This document shows positions 7,890 to 17,200 of a stretch of DNA of 64,000 bases, in pieces. The position numbers and the translations under genes were made by a program. Below the pieces are notes generated by a model. That model did not search any database. It was not told the origin of the DNA and was given only the letters and a program-made list of their open reading frames with translations. Each line of letters opens with the position of its first letter. The stretch's first letter is position 1. Origin of the DNA: an uncultured Clostridia bacterium (GTDB taxonomy: Bacteria > Bacillota > Clostridia > Oscillospirales > Acutalibacteraceae); assembly GCA_937892525.1 (NCBI GenBank), contig CALAEV010000006.1, positions 24,407-88,406 on the forward strand, in the 5' to 3' direction.

Positions 7890-9068
7890 TTACGCTCTTT
7901 TGTGGGGTGTTAGGAGTTCTGCGACGGCTTGGCTGGCTTCGGCTTGTTTTGTGGCGAAGCTATGAGCATAAATATCAAGTGTCGTTGATGTCTGGCTATG
8001 GCCTAATGTTGATGAAACCGTTTTAACATCTGCACCACTTGATATAAGAAGTGAGGCGTTTGCATGTCTTAAGCCATGCACTGTTACAACTGGCAAGTCA
8101 TTCTTTCTGCAAAACTCTTGTAACCAACGCCGTGATATAGATTGATGCATAATAGCACCGAAATCGTTTGGAAACACGAGATTATTATTCTGCCACCTAT
8201 CCCCTAACGCTAATCTATATACTGCCTGTTGCTTTTTGTACTCTGCTAACATATCAAGAATCACTTGTGGTAATTTAAGACTGCGTTGTGAGCTTTTAGT
8301 CTTTGGCTCACCAAAGAAATGACCCTTATCCTTTGTATAAAGTGCTATACGATTTATTGTTATAACACAGGTATCGAAATCAATGTCATCCCATTTGAGT
8401 CCTAAAAGTTCACCGTGTCTGAATCCTGAATAAAGTGCGAGAGTGAACATCACTTTGTATCTTGGTTCTGCCTGTTCGAGTTTTTCAAGAAACAGTTGTG
8501 ATTCTTCAAGTGTAAACACTACTCTTTCTCTGCTTTCTGTTTTGATTGTATGCACATTATGGCAAGGATTATCGATAATGATATTGCAATCAATTGCATA
8601 GTTCATTACATTTGATACAAATCCTAAATATCCTTTTTGACTTTTCGTTGAAAGCCCACCTTTAGTAAGTTGATTTACGCCATCTTTGGTTAACGAATTT
8701 ATAAATCGTTGAATATGTATGCGATTGATTTCGGTTATTTTCAAGTAACCTAACGCCTTGTAGGTACGCTCCTGCATTTGCTTATACTTGTTAATAGTTA
8801 ATGGTTTCAGATTGCCTTCTAACTCTACCTGCTGAAGCCATTGTTTTGCGAGAGTTTCAAATTTAATATTATTGCTGACGAATTGTCCTGTACGAACTTG
8901 CTCTTCAAACAACACAACCTGACGAGCAAGTTCTTTTTCTGTTTGCTTTGGCGTAAGGTTCGGCGGCGGAGTCCAAGTCTTTGATACACGGACCTGTTTG
9001 CCACTCAAATCATAGCCACAAGAAACACGAATTTCATAACCATTATTACGCTTTGTTACGGTAGCCAC
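7890..9068 (-). CDS. Tyrosine recombinase / integrase
   Basis: 392-residue site-specific recombinase that cuts and joins DNA at attachment sites of a mobile element. An N-terminal AP2-like arm-binding region (about 1-60) and a SAM-like core-binding domain (about 70-170) are followed by the catalytic domain with R217, the HxxR motif at 331-334, H357 and nucleophile Y367 (DIYAH). All active-site residues are present. The start is a GTG at 9068 behind AGGAGG. The architecture is that of integrases of conjugative elements and temperate phages of Firmicutes. A small Xis-like gene lies immediately upstream, the usual pairing. No conjugation or phage structural genes are visible, so the element is small or degraded. 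Confidence 0.9.
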   Translation of the reverse strand: MATVTKRNNGYEIRVSCGYDLSGKQVRVSKTWTPPPNLTPKQTEKELARQVVLFEEQVRTGQFVSNNIKFETLAKQWLQQVELEGNLKPLTINKYKQMQERTYKALGYLKITEINRIHIQRFINSLTKDGVNQLTKGGLSTKSQKGYLGFVSNVMNYAIDCNIIIDNPCHNVHTIKTESRERVVFTLEESQLFLEKLEQAEPRYKVMFTLALYSGFRHGELLGLKWDDIDFDTCVITINRIALYTKDKGHFFGEPKTKSSQRSLKLPQVILDMLAEYKKQQAVYRLALGDRWQNNNLVFPNDFGAIMHQSISRRWLQEFCRKNDLPVVTVHGLRHANASLLISSGADVKTVSSTLGHSQTSTTLDIYAHSFATKQAEASQAVAELLTPHKRA

Positions 9069-9165
9069 ACTCCGCCGCCTCCTTTCTTATATCTCTAACT
9101 TCATTATATAATTTTAAAGCGTTATTTCAAGGCTTTTGAGCAACATTTTTTGAAGAAAATTTTAT

Positions 9166-9390
9166 TTATTTTCTGCTTTTAGATTCTAAGTCAGTCTGAG
9201 AGTTTCCAAGTTGTAATACATTCAATAAGTTATCTAAAGAAATGAGTCTTTTTGAAGCAATTGCTGTGTATGGCAACTCTCCGTTTTTAACCATTCTGCG
9301 TAATGCAGTAAGAGTTAACGCAGTGTTAGGGTCAAGAGATTTAATCTCTTTGATTGCTTCTGGTAAAGTACGCATTCTTGGAGCTGACAT
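9166..9390 (-). CDS. Small helix-turn-helix protein, excisionase-like
   Basis: 74 residues. The central part (LTLTALRRMVKNGELPYTAIASKRLISLDNL) has the layout of MerR/excisionase-type winged helix-turn-helix proteins, in which a short helix-turn-helix is followed by a basic wing ending in a hydrophobic residue. AAGGAGGGAG lies before the ATG. It sits about 100 bases upstream of the integrase and on the same strand, the standard position for the recombination directionality factor of integrative elements. Binding to the integrase attachment arms is inferred from that position, not seen. Confidence 0.7.
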   Translation of the reverse strand: MSAPRMRTLPEAIKEIKSLDPNTALTLTALRRMVKNGELPYTAIASKRLISLDNLLNVLQLGNSQTDLESKSRK

Positions 9391-9461
9391 AACAACTCCC
9401 TCCTTTCACAAAAATTATTAGTAATTTTTGTGTAGTGAATGAAAGGATTGTTTTAGATTTA

Positions 9462-10646
9462 TTAATCTTCGAATAATAAATCTAAAACTTCATCTATATT
9501 GACACACGGGTAGGTTATATTTTCATTTTCCCCTATAAAACTTTTAACTTCTCTTTGCTGTTCATAATAACAAAGAATTGCATATTCATATTTTTTCCCA
9601 AGTTCCTCATTATCTTTTATAATTTGCTTATACCAATGTAGCCTTGTTACATCACCATCAAGGAAGCTTAACACATAAACTCCATTTCTATGTGCGTCGT
9701 GCATAAAGCCATCACGACCATTACTGATTTCATCATCTCTAAAAACTAGTCTAAGTAATTTATTGTGATAATCAGGTACAGTTAAGATTTTTAAAAGCTT
9801 TTGTCCGAACTCACTTAACGGTACATAATGAACATTTCTGTATATACTTGAAATTGATGTATGGTGCTTATATTTTTCTTTATAATTTAGCCTTAGTGCT
9901 AACTCTTCTTCACGCTTAGACTGACTGATGGTCGCCATTACATTTTTAAGTGTTCTGCCCATAAGTATCATCTTTTTCACTCTGTAGTTTTGTGTATTAC
10001 AAGATACACATCTTTCAACTATATTAAGAGACTTGTATTCCCCTGCATGACCCCATTTCATTACTCTATCTCTGGCATTATATACAACAAAGGCATCTTC
10101 AGGTGTTATCAATGCTCCAGTAAATCTGGTACTTCCACTTAACTGCTCTGTTGAATCAAATGCTCGTTTCAAATTCCTTGATGTAATGAACACCGCTTCA
10201 CAAATGATTTCTTCATCTTTTCTGTTGGTCTGAAGTTCCGGCAACATCCAAGGTCTATACTCAATATTTGCTCCTTGCATCATAGCGACTGTTTCGGCTA
10301 CTCGATGATTACGGTCAACATTCTCAACCTTACTACTAAAATTAATATATGAATATGTTTCTTCGTAGTAAGTTCCACCACCGCACCAGCTTAACATCGG
10401 AATTGCACTTTTTCTCAGTCTGATAGTTTTATACTTTCCTTTGCCAGATAACCCTACCGCCACGCAGTCGAAAACTTCGTTATTGTCGATATTCCAGAAC
10501 TCTTGCTTCACAGTTAAGTCGGACACCAACAATCGTGCTCCCCTTTTTTCTCCAAGTAAATCTAATGAACATACAGGGTATTCTCCTACCACACTTAACA
10601 AACTCATTAGTTGATGTATTCGCATTGTATTACTGTATTTCTTCAC
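9462..10646 (-). CDS. Accessory protein of the integrated element, unknown function
   Basis: 394 residues from a GTG start at 10646 with AAGGAG seven bases upstream. No signal peptide or membrane segment. The first 40 residues look like a winged-helix start (HQLMSLLSVVGEYPVCSLDLLG), and the protein is rich in basic and aromatic residues. The general look recalls replication-relaxation or mobilisation accessory proteins of Firmicutes elements, but I cannot name a family with confidence. It lies between the Xis-like gene and a 333-base non-coding stretch full of inverted repeats, the kind of place where a DNA-binding replication or transfer protein is often found. Confidence 0.6.
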   Translation of the reverse strand: MKKYSNTMRIHQLMSLLSVVGEYPVCSLDLLGEKRGARLLVSDLTVKQEFWNIDNNEVFDCVAVGLSGKGKYKTIRLRKSAIPMLSWCGGGTYYEETYSYINFSSKVENVDRNHRVAETVAMMQGANIEYRPWMLPELQTNRKDEEIICEAVFITSRNLKRAFDSTEQLSGSTRFTGALITPEDAFVVYNARDRVMKWGHAGEYKSLNIVERCVSCNTQNYRVKKMILMGRTLKNVMATISQSKREEELALRLNYKEKYKHHTSISSIYRNVHYVPLSEFGQKLLKILTVPDYHNKLLRLVFRDDEISNGRDGFMHDAHRNGVYVLSFLDGDVTRLHWYKQIIKDNEELGKKYEYAILCYYEQQREVKSFIGENENITYPCVNIDEVLDLLFED

Positions 10647-10979
10647 GCTATCACTCCTTGCTTAATTTGCAAATCTCTCGTTCTGCTTTTTGAAGTATGC
10701 CACCGTTTTATTGATGTTGTATAAAGCGTTGATGCAACTGTCGTATAGAAGCTGTTACAGGCTTGGGTAACTGTTTGTTTCCGTTAGATTATGGACAACC
10801 TAAAAATGTGGTGTTGCTATCACTCCATTTAGGTCTTCCCAAGTAGAACTCTACCGAAAAATCGGAGAAGTTCTGTTGAGCAATCCCTTGAAAAATAAGG
10901 GGAAATCATGTTTTTTAGATATGTAATAAAAAAATTACAAAAATTGGTAAAAATTACATATCAGAATTGAGGTGTCATT
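10647..10979. other. Non-coding stretch with three inverted repeats
   Basis: No plausible gene. Hairpin A pairs 10799-10813 with 10821-10833. Hairpin B pairs 10845-10856 with 10863-10874 (AGAACT...AGTTCT outer stem, CCG/CGG inner). A third inverted repeat, ATATGTAAT at 10919-10927 with ATTACATAT at 10953-10961, encloses further TTAC/GTAA half-sites. The first two could be structured RNA, the last an operator. No function can be assigned. Confidence 0.5.
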
Positions 10980-11654
10980 TTATGCTAAAACACCCTCTTT
11001 TGAGATAGTCTTTTCCCACTCCAACCAAGAAGGGAATTCTTCTTCAGGAACAAGGAAAACTTCAGTGTGTATTTCCTCGCCTTGAGCAGAACAATAATAG
11101 TTATTAATTATTGTTGGATGGTCAGAAATTGTTGTGTGGCTTACTAAAATATCTGTAATCTTCTTAACCTCAAGATTATCATAATCACGATATGACTTTC
11201 TTGGTACTGCATTTGAATAAACAAATCTGTAAGTCAAAACCATCTTTCTTTCATCCTGAAAAGGTTGTCCTTGGAAGAATTTTTGCAATGCATACTCTAA
11301 TGGTAAAATCAAATATTGGCTATAAGTTTTGCCTCGTTTTGGTGGAATTGCAGGCAGTCTTAAAGCTAACCAATTTTCTTTAATGTAATCAACTTTTACA
11401 CCTGAACTTTCAACAATAAGGTTTTCAGTATAATCGTAGACACTCTCGCCATCAATAAACTCAACGCCTAATTCTAATGGTATTTGTCTCGAATTATGCA
11501 CCAAATTATCTGATGAGCTTAACAATTTACTGAGCAAATATTTCAATTCTTGCTTATCTTTTTCCACATCGATTTCGCTAAGCAATTGTAAATATTTGCT
11601 GATGTTTTTAACGCAATTTTTATTGCAATTTAATATTTCTAAAAAAGAACTCAT
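10980..11654 (-). CDS. DUF6100-like protein with a RusA-type motif
   Basis: 224 residues from the ATG at 11654 (AGAGAGG upstream); a GTG-initiated version from 11753 is possible but starts inside its own Shine-Dalgarno sequence. The C-terminal half contains RDYDNLEVKKITDIL followed by a short segment with SDHPTI. This resembles the D-x-DNL-x-K-x-x-x-D-x-L then D-x-x-I pattern of RusA-family Holliday junction resolvases, whose acidic residues bind metal. Proteins of this look are common in integrative elements of Clostridia and are usually called DUF6100. The RusA relation is my inference; the surrounding residues are divergent. No membrane segment. Confidence 0.55.
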   Translation of the reverse strand: MSSFLEILNCNKNCVKNISKYLQLLSEIDVEKDKQELKYLLSKLLSSSDNLVHNSRQIPLELGVEFIDGESVYDYTENLIVESSGVKVDYIKENWLALRLPAIPPKRGKTYSQYLILPLEYALQKFFQGQPFQDERKMVLTYRFVYSNAVPRKSYRDYDNLEVKKITDILVSHTTISDHPTIINNYYCSAQGEEIHTEVFLVPEEEFPSWLEWEKTISKEGVLA

Positions 11655-11871
11655 GTTAATATGCCTCTCTAAAATAATAATAAGACTCTGCTTTTTGTTA
11701 TAAGAGTTTGGTTTAGATATTTGCTTTTTGCTTAATATATAATTCCAAAACACCTCCTAAAAAAATCAATTTAATATAATAAAAGTTAGAGTGAAACTGT
11801 AGTCTAAAGCGACTTCTTTTGCACTTTTTATAACCTAATCAAAGGTTCCTTTAATAAGTTCTGTAAAACAA

Positions 11872-11912
11872 AAAAAGTGCCTATTTTACCCAAAAAAGGT
11901 ATAAATAGACAC
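11872..11912 (-). terminator. Probable intrinsic terminator
   Basis: An imperfect inverted repeat (GTGTCTATTTAT against AAAATAGGCAC on the minus strand) is followed by a run of T at 11872-11876. It would end transcripts from the genes between 12049 and 13504. Confidence 0.55.
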
Positions 11913-11933
11913 TGTAATAACCTTTAACTGTAA

Positions 11934-11990
11934 GAAGATTTAATAGTCTTCTTGAGAAACTTCAAGATAATTTCAAGTAAATTATCTTGA
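11934..11990. other. Two adjacent hairpins in a 390-base gap
   Basis: AGAAGA...TCTTCT at 11934-11953 and a perfect 12-bp inverted repeat with a 5-base loop at 11962-11990. Neither has a T-run on the minus strand, so they may be an operator or an RNA element. The rest of 11655-12048 shows nothing I can name. Confidence 0.45.
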
Positions 11991-12048
11991 TAAAATCATA
12001 CCACAAAACACAATTTTTGTCAACTGTAATATAATTAGGATATAATTT

Positions 12049-12456
12049 TTAATCTCGGCGTTCCATAGCCCACTTTTCAAAAGCATTTTTATAGACTCTT
12101 AAATGGCTTCCCATCTTAATAAGTGGAAAATCATTTCTGTGCATAATTTGATATGCAATAGGCATAGAGCACCCTAATATTATTGCAATGTCAGATGATT
12201 TATAGAAAACAGGCGTAGTGTCTTCATTTTCAGTTTCTACGATTCCATGCTTGGCACTTTGTTCTTGAGTTATAGCAAACTCATCTTGTGGTGAGATGCC
12301 AAGAGATTTTTGAAGTGTAGTTAACTCTTCAATTGTAAGGCCACTATATTGAGCAACTTTTTGTAGTGGTAGTTTATCGTTGAGCATTCTTACTGCTATT
12401 TCTTTAGCCGTTTCTTTAACAATTTTTTCATGCAATTCATCTATTAACTTATTCAT
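12049..12456 (-). CDS. DNA-binding protein with excisionase-type helix-turn-helix
   Basis: 135 residues. The N-terminal 60 residues contain a helical segment of the kind found in transposase-associated or PD-(D/E)xK-recruiting proteins (AVRMLNDKLPLQKVAQYSGLTIEEL). The C-terminal 55 residues form an excisionase/MerR-like helix-turn-helix (YKSSDIAIILGCSMPIAYQI, then LIKMGSHLRVYKNAFEKW). GAGGAG lies before the ATG at 12456. It is the last gene of a four-gene group (13504 to 12049). It probably regulates the element or its excision; the target is unknown. Confidence 0.65.
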   Translation of the reverse strand: MNKLIDELHEKIVKETAKEIAVRMLNDKLPLQKVAQYSGLTIEELTTLQKSLGISPQDEFAITQEQSAKHGIVETENEDTTPVFYKSSDIAIILGCSMPIAYQIMHRNDFPLIKMGSHLRVYKNAFEKWAMERRD

Positions 12457-12469
12457 AATGTTACTCCTC

Positions 12470-12634
12470 TTATAAATTGTATTTTTCCTTAAGTCTTTTT
12501 AATGACTCATTTGCATCAAGAACTTTATTGTTTGCTAGTTCCTCTTCCGCTTGACTTATTTTTAATTCTGCATCGGCAAGAAAATCGTTTTTTTCTAAGA
12601 TTGAAAGAATATCATCATTACAATTTTTACCCAT
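12470..12634 (-). CDS. Small helical protein
   Basis: 54 residues. The ATG at 12634 is preceded by GAGGGGATAAG. Composition is almost wholly helical with heptad-like spacing (LADAELKISQAEEELANNKV, then ANESLKRLKEKYNL), very acidic at the start and basic at the end. The look recalls C-terminal halves of small type II antitoxins, but no RelE/ParE-type toxin lies beside it. It is 11 bases downstream of the 12646 gene and 13 upstream of the helix-turn-helix gene, so it is part of the same transcript. Function unknown. Confidence 0.6.
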   Translation of the reverse strand: MGKNCNDDILSILEKNDFLADAELKISQAEEELANNKVLDANESLKRLKEKYNL

Positions 12635-12645
12635 CTTATCCCCTC

Positions 12646-13056
12646 TTATAATTCGCCATCCAAATGCTTAAATGATAGCTCCCGTGGTATATAGAAGCGA
12701 TTCTGATGCTTTTCTTCAACCTTGCGAACTTGTCCTAAAAGCAGTCTTAAACGCTTAATAAAATTCTGATTTTGCTGGTCTTCAAAAAATTTTACAATAG
12801 GCTCAAGTTCTTCAACAGTATCCTTGAAATCCCGGCGTGATTTCCGATTTTCTGCTAAATTAGCTGCTACCTTGCTTCTCTCGTGATATGTAAGGCTTTC
12901 GAGTTCAAGCATATGCAGATAATCCTGCGTTATACAATCCTCACGCTTCATAGCATCAACACAGTATTTATAGTCAGTATGAGCTTTATCGACTGAATTC
13001 AAATAATCACTGATATAATCTGATGGTAATTTAATATTTGCATTTTCACTCATCAT
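12646..13056 (-). CDS. Hypothetical protein of the accessory region
   Basis: 136 residues from the ATG at 13056, which has a perfect AGGAGG five bases upstream; a longer frame from 13107 lacks such a site. The protein is charged, mostly helical and without membrane segment or recognisable motif; the middle (HERSKVAANLAENRKSRRDF) is strongly basic. Its start overlaps the end of the preceding gene by 11 bases, so the two are translationally coupled. No family recognised. Confidence 0.65.
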   Translation of the reverse strand: MMSENANIKLPSDYISDYLNSVDKAHTDYKYCVDAMKREDCITQDYLHMLELESLTYHERSKVAANLAENRKSRRDFKDTVEELEPIVKFFEDQQNQNFIKRLRLLLGQVRKVEEKHQNRFYIPRELSFKHLDGEL

Positions 13057-13504
13057 CAACGCCTCCTGTAATTTCGTCATCATCTTCCAGAATTGTTTTG
13101 AAAGCATCTAAAAAGTCGGTTGAATCCTCTCTCATCTTTCTGAAAAATTCTCGTGTGTACTCTTTGTCGTTTACGCTAATGATTGAACAAAGCGTAATTA
13201 CTTTGTTTTCGTCATCAAAATTTATATATCTATACGGCGTAATTTCAGAAAAATGCTCTGAAATATAGGAACTAAACTCAATATATTCTGATGACAATTT
13301 ATCTGCTATTTCAATATACAAAACACCAAAAAAATCATCATTCCAGACTTTTATGCTATTACCACGAATATTGAAATTGTCGTTAGGCGATGTGTCAGCA
13401 ATATAATTCGAGTATAAATCGATAACCGATTTTTCTTTCCCCTTATATTGCTCCAACCAAGTAGCTATTTTTTCGCTTATATGTAAATTAATTTTTTCTT
13501 TCAT
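13046..13504 (-). CDS. Hypothetical protein of the accessory region
   Basis: 152 residues, soluble, acidic at the C-terminus (EDDDEITGGVDDE). GGAGGTAAATAACA precedes the ATG at 13504. It alternates helical and strand-like segments and shows no catalytic motif I recognise. It is the first gene of a four-gene minus-strand group. The 720-base non-coding stretch upstream of it probably holds the promoter, and nested inverted repeats lie there. Confidence 0.65.
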   Translation of the reverse strand: MKEKINLHISEKIATWLEQYKGKEKSVIDLYSNYIADTSPNDNFNIRGNSIKVWNDDFFGVLYIEIADKLSSEYIEFSSYISEHFSEITPYRYINFDDENKVITLCSIISVNDKEYTREFFRKMREDSTDFLDAFKTILEDDDEITGGVDDE

Positions 13505-13681
13505 TGTTATTTACCTCCATATTTTTCGACAAAATGTTGCGCAACTATTTGTCATTAACAACGTAGCACAAAAAACGAGTTATTTCAAGTAGTGCCATTT
13601 TTGATGCTTGTCAATTTGCACAAATGTGCAGTTTATACAAATGTTACACTTTTTGAGCACTGTTTTTTATGCATTATTTTC

Positions 13682-13769
13682 CAGAGTGAGTCTGCAAACA
13701 AAAAATCTCAGTCTGAAGCAAAAAAATCGGTTCTCAGACTGACTTTGACACCTCTCCAGACTCACTCTG
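13682..13769. repeat. Nested perfect inverted repeats
   Basis: An outer 13-bp perfect inverted repeat (CAGAGTGAGTCTG at 13682-13694 and its complement CAGACTCACTCTG at 13757-13769) encloses an inner 9-bp one (TCAGTCTGA at 13708-13716 and TCAGACTGA at 13734-13742). All four arms share the core AGTCTG/CAGACT. The pattern suggests a multi-site protein-binding region or a long RNA stem. Confidence 0.75.
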
Positions 13770-13960
13770 CACTTTTTACCTTTGTTTTTGATTTTTGCAA
13801 AAAATCAAGTAAAAAAAGTTTGTGAAAAATGACTATTAAATTTTTTAAAAATAGGTTTTTAAGTGATGAAAAGTGATTATTATTTATCTTTCGTTTAACA
13901 CCTCCATATACATATATCACTTTACCCCCTAAAAAGTCAACTTTAGGTCAATTTCACAAC

Positions 13961-13995
13961 AAAAAACCACTCGATTGAGTTGTTCGAGTGGTTTT
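13961..13995 (-). terminator. Intrinsic terminator
   Basis: An 11-bp stem (AAAACCACTCG with CGAGTGGTTTT, 11-base loop) with a T-run on the minus strand. It is a second stop behind the hsdR terminator and shares the CACTC...GAGTG core with it. Confidence 0.7.
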
Positions 13996-14195
13996 AACTT
14001 TATATGGCATAAATTGCTTACATTTTTTGATGTTACAAAATCAATTTCAAAAACGCTTTTATAATTCTCCTCTACAAATTTTCTTATTGACTACAATTTC
14101 TTTTTAGCATTCATATTACACACAAAACATAGCGAATATTCAACGGTTTAATACATTTTTTTGAGCGAATATTTAAATATATAATACATTTTTCT

Positions 14196-14222
14196 AAAAA
14201 GCCACTCAAATTGAGTGGCTTT
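14196..14222 (-). terminator. Terminator of the restriction-modification operon
   Basis: A 12-bp stem (AAAGCCACTCAA with TTGAGTGGCTTT) directly after the hsdR stop codon, followed by TTTTT on the minus strand. Confidence 0.85.
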
Positions 14223-14226
14223 GATT

Positions 14227-17200
14227 TTATACTGCGACTGCATTATTATTAATTTTTTCAATGATTTTGCGAATACCGAGCCATACAGAAACATCGGTAA
14301 ATACATCGACTATGCTGCCATAATCTGTGAATGGTGATTCTTGCAAAACTGAAAGGTCTTTAAGAATTCCATTATGAACGATATACTCAACAATCTGATT
14401 CACAAAATAGATTTGTTTACTATCAAGATTGGCATTATTGAGATAATCTGCAAATGCTTCTTTTGCTGCATTCATATCCATTCCAACAATTTCACGGACA
14501 AATTCGCCCAATGGTTTGTTGCCATATTCTGCCTCGTAATCTTGTTTTGTACCTACCTCACTCCAGAGAATATTCTCTAATGATTTAATATCTTCTGATG
14601 TAAGTGGCTGATTAGATTTAAGCTTTGCGATTGCAATATTATCTTGATGCTGACGAATATAGAACTCTGCTTTTGCCTTGTAGTTTTCCAAATCGTCATT
14701 TTCAAGCTCTGATTCGTTCCAATCCATTGAGAGAATTTCATCATTGAAGTTTATGTTAACTTCAATCGGTGGAGTGTACGGAATATACTTCAAAAGATTT
14801 CTCAAGTTTTCGCGAATATGTTCAAACTCGTTAATTCCTGCAGTTTCAACATAATCGGTATGAAGAATTTTATTGATAAGCTCTGACTGCACCATAATTT
14901 CAGGAATATTCGCTACACTTGCGATAGCAGAAACTTTTTTGAAAAGTTCACTACGAGCACGAGAATATTTTTTACCTACCAAATATGCAAGTTCAATGCC
15001 ATACATAAGTGCATCAAAGCTCATTGCGGTTGCTTCATCTTTATCAGGAATAATCAATGGTGCAAGTTCTTCTGCAATTATCAAAGTATCTTCGTATGTA
15101 AGAGTTTTATAGTTATCAGTATTTGAATATAACTCAACATATTTAAGGTGTTGGCGGACTGCGAAGTTCTCTTTATTGAGTTCGCAAACCTTACGCACCA
15201 TATCGTCAACAAGAGTTTTGCGGAATTCGATAAGGTCGGGGGTTTGATAATCTAAATCTTGCAACTTATAAGCAATCTGTGCTTTAAGATTAAAGATTCT
15301 ACCTTGAACTGCAAGTTGATTTATGCTCGGCTTACCTGTTCCCATACGGAAGAATTCAAAGTTACCACAGAAGTCGAAAATGTAAAACTTTTCTTTGTCT
15401 TTACCATCAAGAAGATTTTCACAAAGACGAGTACCACGACCAATCATCTGCCAGAATTTTGCCTTACTCATAACCTTTTTGAAGAATACGAGATTTAATA
15501 CTTCAGGCACATCAATACCCGTGTCAAGCATATCAACTGATATTGCTATTTGTGGTAATTTTTTAGGGCTTGAAAACTCATCAATTGCACTTTGTGCATA
15601 GTTAAGATAGTTATCAATTACCATTGCATAGCCCTTAAGGTGTGGGTATTCCTTGTTGAAAATCTCATAAATCTTTTCGGCGTGATTATGATTTTTTGCA
15701 AAGATGATTGTCTTGCCGATTTTTGAGCCATATTCAATCTTCAAGCCATTTGTCATTAAGATATTAAGAACTTCTTTAATTGTATCTTCATTGAAAAGCC
15801 ATTGATTAAGTGCAGTTGAATCAATTTTTTCAGGGAGTTCGCCATTTTCATCCTTGAAAGTATCTTCATATTCGGCTTTTTCTTCGTCGGAAAGCTCGTC
15901 GTAAACGATACCTTGTTCAATGAATTTGAGTTTTGTTTCAACGGACATATAATCAACAAGATAACCGTCTTTTACTGCTTGTGCAAGCTCATAACCATAA
16001 GTTGGGCAACCATTTTCAAGTTCAAATATTTCATAAGTATTCTTGTCGATTTCATCTTTTGGCGTTGCAGTAAGACCAACAAGTGGTGCATCAAAATAAG
16101 TGAAGATATCACGGTATTTGTTATAAATTGAACGGTGTGCCTCGTCACAGATTACCAAATCGAAATGACCGCAAGTGAAAAGTTTACCGTTATCGTCTTT
16201 TACAGAATCAATGCAGTTCATCATTGTCTGATAAGTTGAGAACACACAATGAGCGTTGTAGTTTTCTTTATCTTCACAAAGATTTGTAACAGACAAGTCA
16301 GGAAGAAGATTTACAAAACTACGCTTTGCCTGAGTTACAAGTGAGGTTCGGTCGGCAAGGAAAAGAATGTTTTTAACCCAACCGTGTTGCAAAAGAACAT
16401 CACAAAGAGCCATAACGGTTCTTGTTTTACCTGAACCTGTTGCCATAACAAGCAACGCTTTACGGCGATTTTTACGGTCAAAGCTATCACAAACAGCCTT
16501 GATTGCACCCTCTTGGTAATATCGACCTGCGATTTCTCTGTTTACCATAACATGTTTTAAGCTTGTACGCATTGTCTGTAAATTAAAGAGCTTTTCAAGG
16601 TCGCGTTTTGAATAGATTGTAGCACATTTTCTTTCAGGATAAATATTATCGATAATTCTTGTATCAAATCCGTTTGTAAGGAAGATTACAGGACGACGAC
16701 CATGTTTTTTCTCAAGCAAATCTGCATAGAGTTTTGCTTGTTGACGAGCAACTGCCACATCAACACAGGTCTTTTTAGCTTCGATTACTGCCAAAGCCCT
16801 ACCATCATCACCATATAGTACATAATCGGCATAACCCACCTCGGATTTATTAGGCATTCCAAAGAGTTCAACCTCGTTGAGCCAGTCTTTGCCCTCGGTC
16901 CAGCCAGCATCCTGAAGCATTGTGTCGATATACACTTTTCGGGTTGTATATTCAGAAATATCGAGTGGTTTTGGGACATAAGTCTGTTGTTGTTCGGCGC
17001 GACGAGTTGTAAGTTCTTCTTTGAGTGATTTATTTTCTTCGATTAACTGCTCAAAATTGATTTCTGTTGCTTGGTCCAGAAGTGCTTCGGTGTGTTGGGA
17101 TAACAAATCACGGTTGAATTCGTTGTGAGTGTATTTATTCATATCGCCATAGCAATATGCAACAAAATCGAGGAATATAAAGAGGTTTTCAAGACAGAGG

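Larger units (their letters stand above)
13505..14226. other. 720-base non-coding stretch with repeats and two terminators
   Basis: Holds no convincing gene. It contains the nested inverted repeat at 13682-13769, a strongly AT-rich section (13790-13910) and two related hairpin terminators at 13961 and 14196. The mix of an AT-rich block and nested palindromes would suit an origin or a regulatory region of the mobile element, but nothing proves that. Confidence 0.5.

Noticed and set aside
12470..13056. Toxin-antitoxin pair
   Set aside because: The small protein looks antitoxin-like, but the neighbouring protein has no toxin motif; the evidence is too thin for a call.
7593..14226. Prophage
   Set aside because: An integrase and an Xis-like gene are present, but no capsid, tail, portal, terminase or lysis genes.
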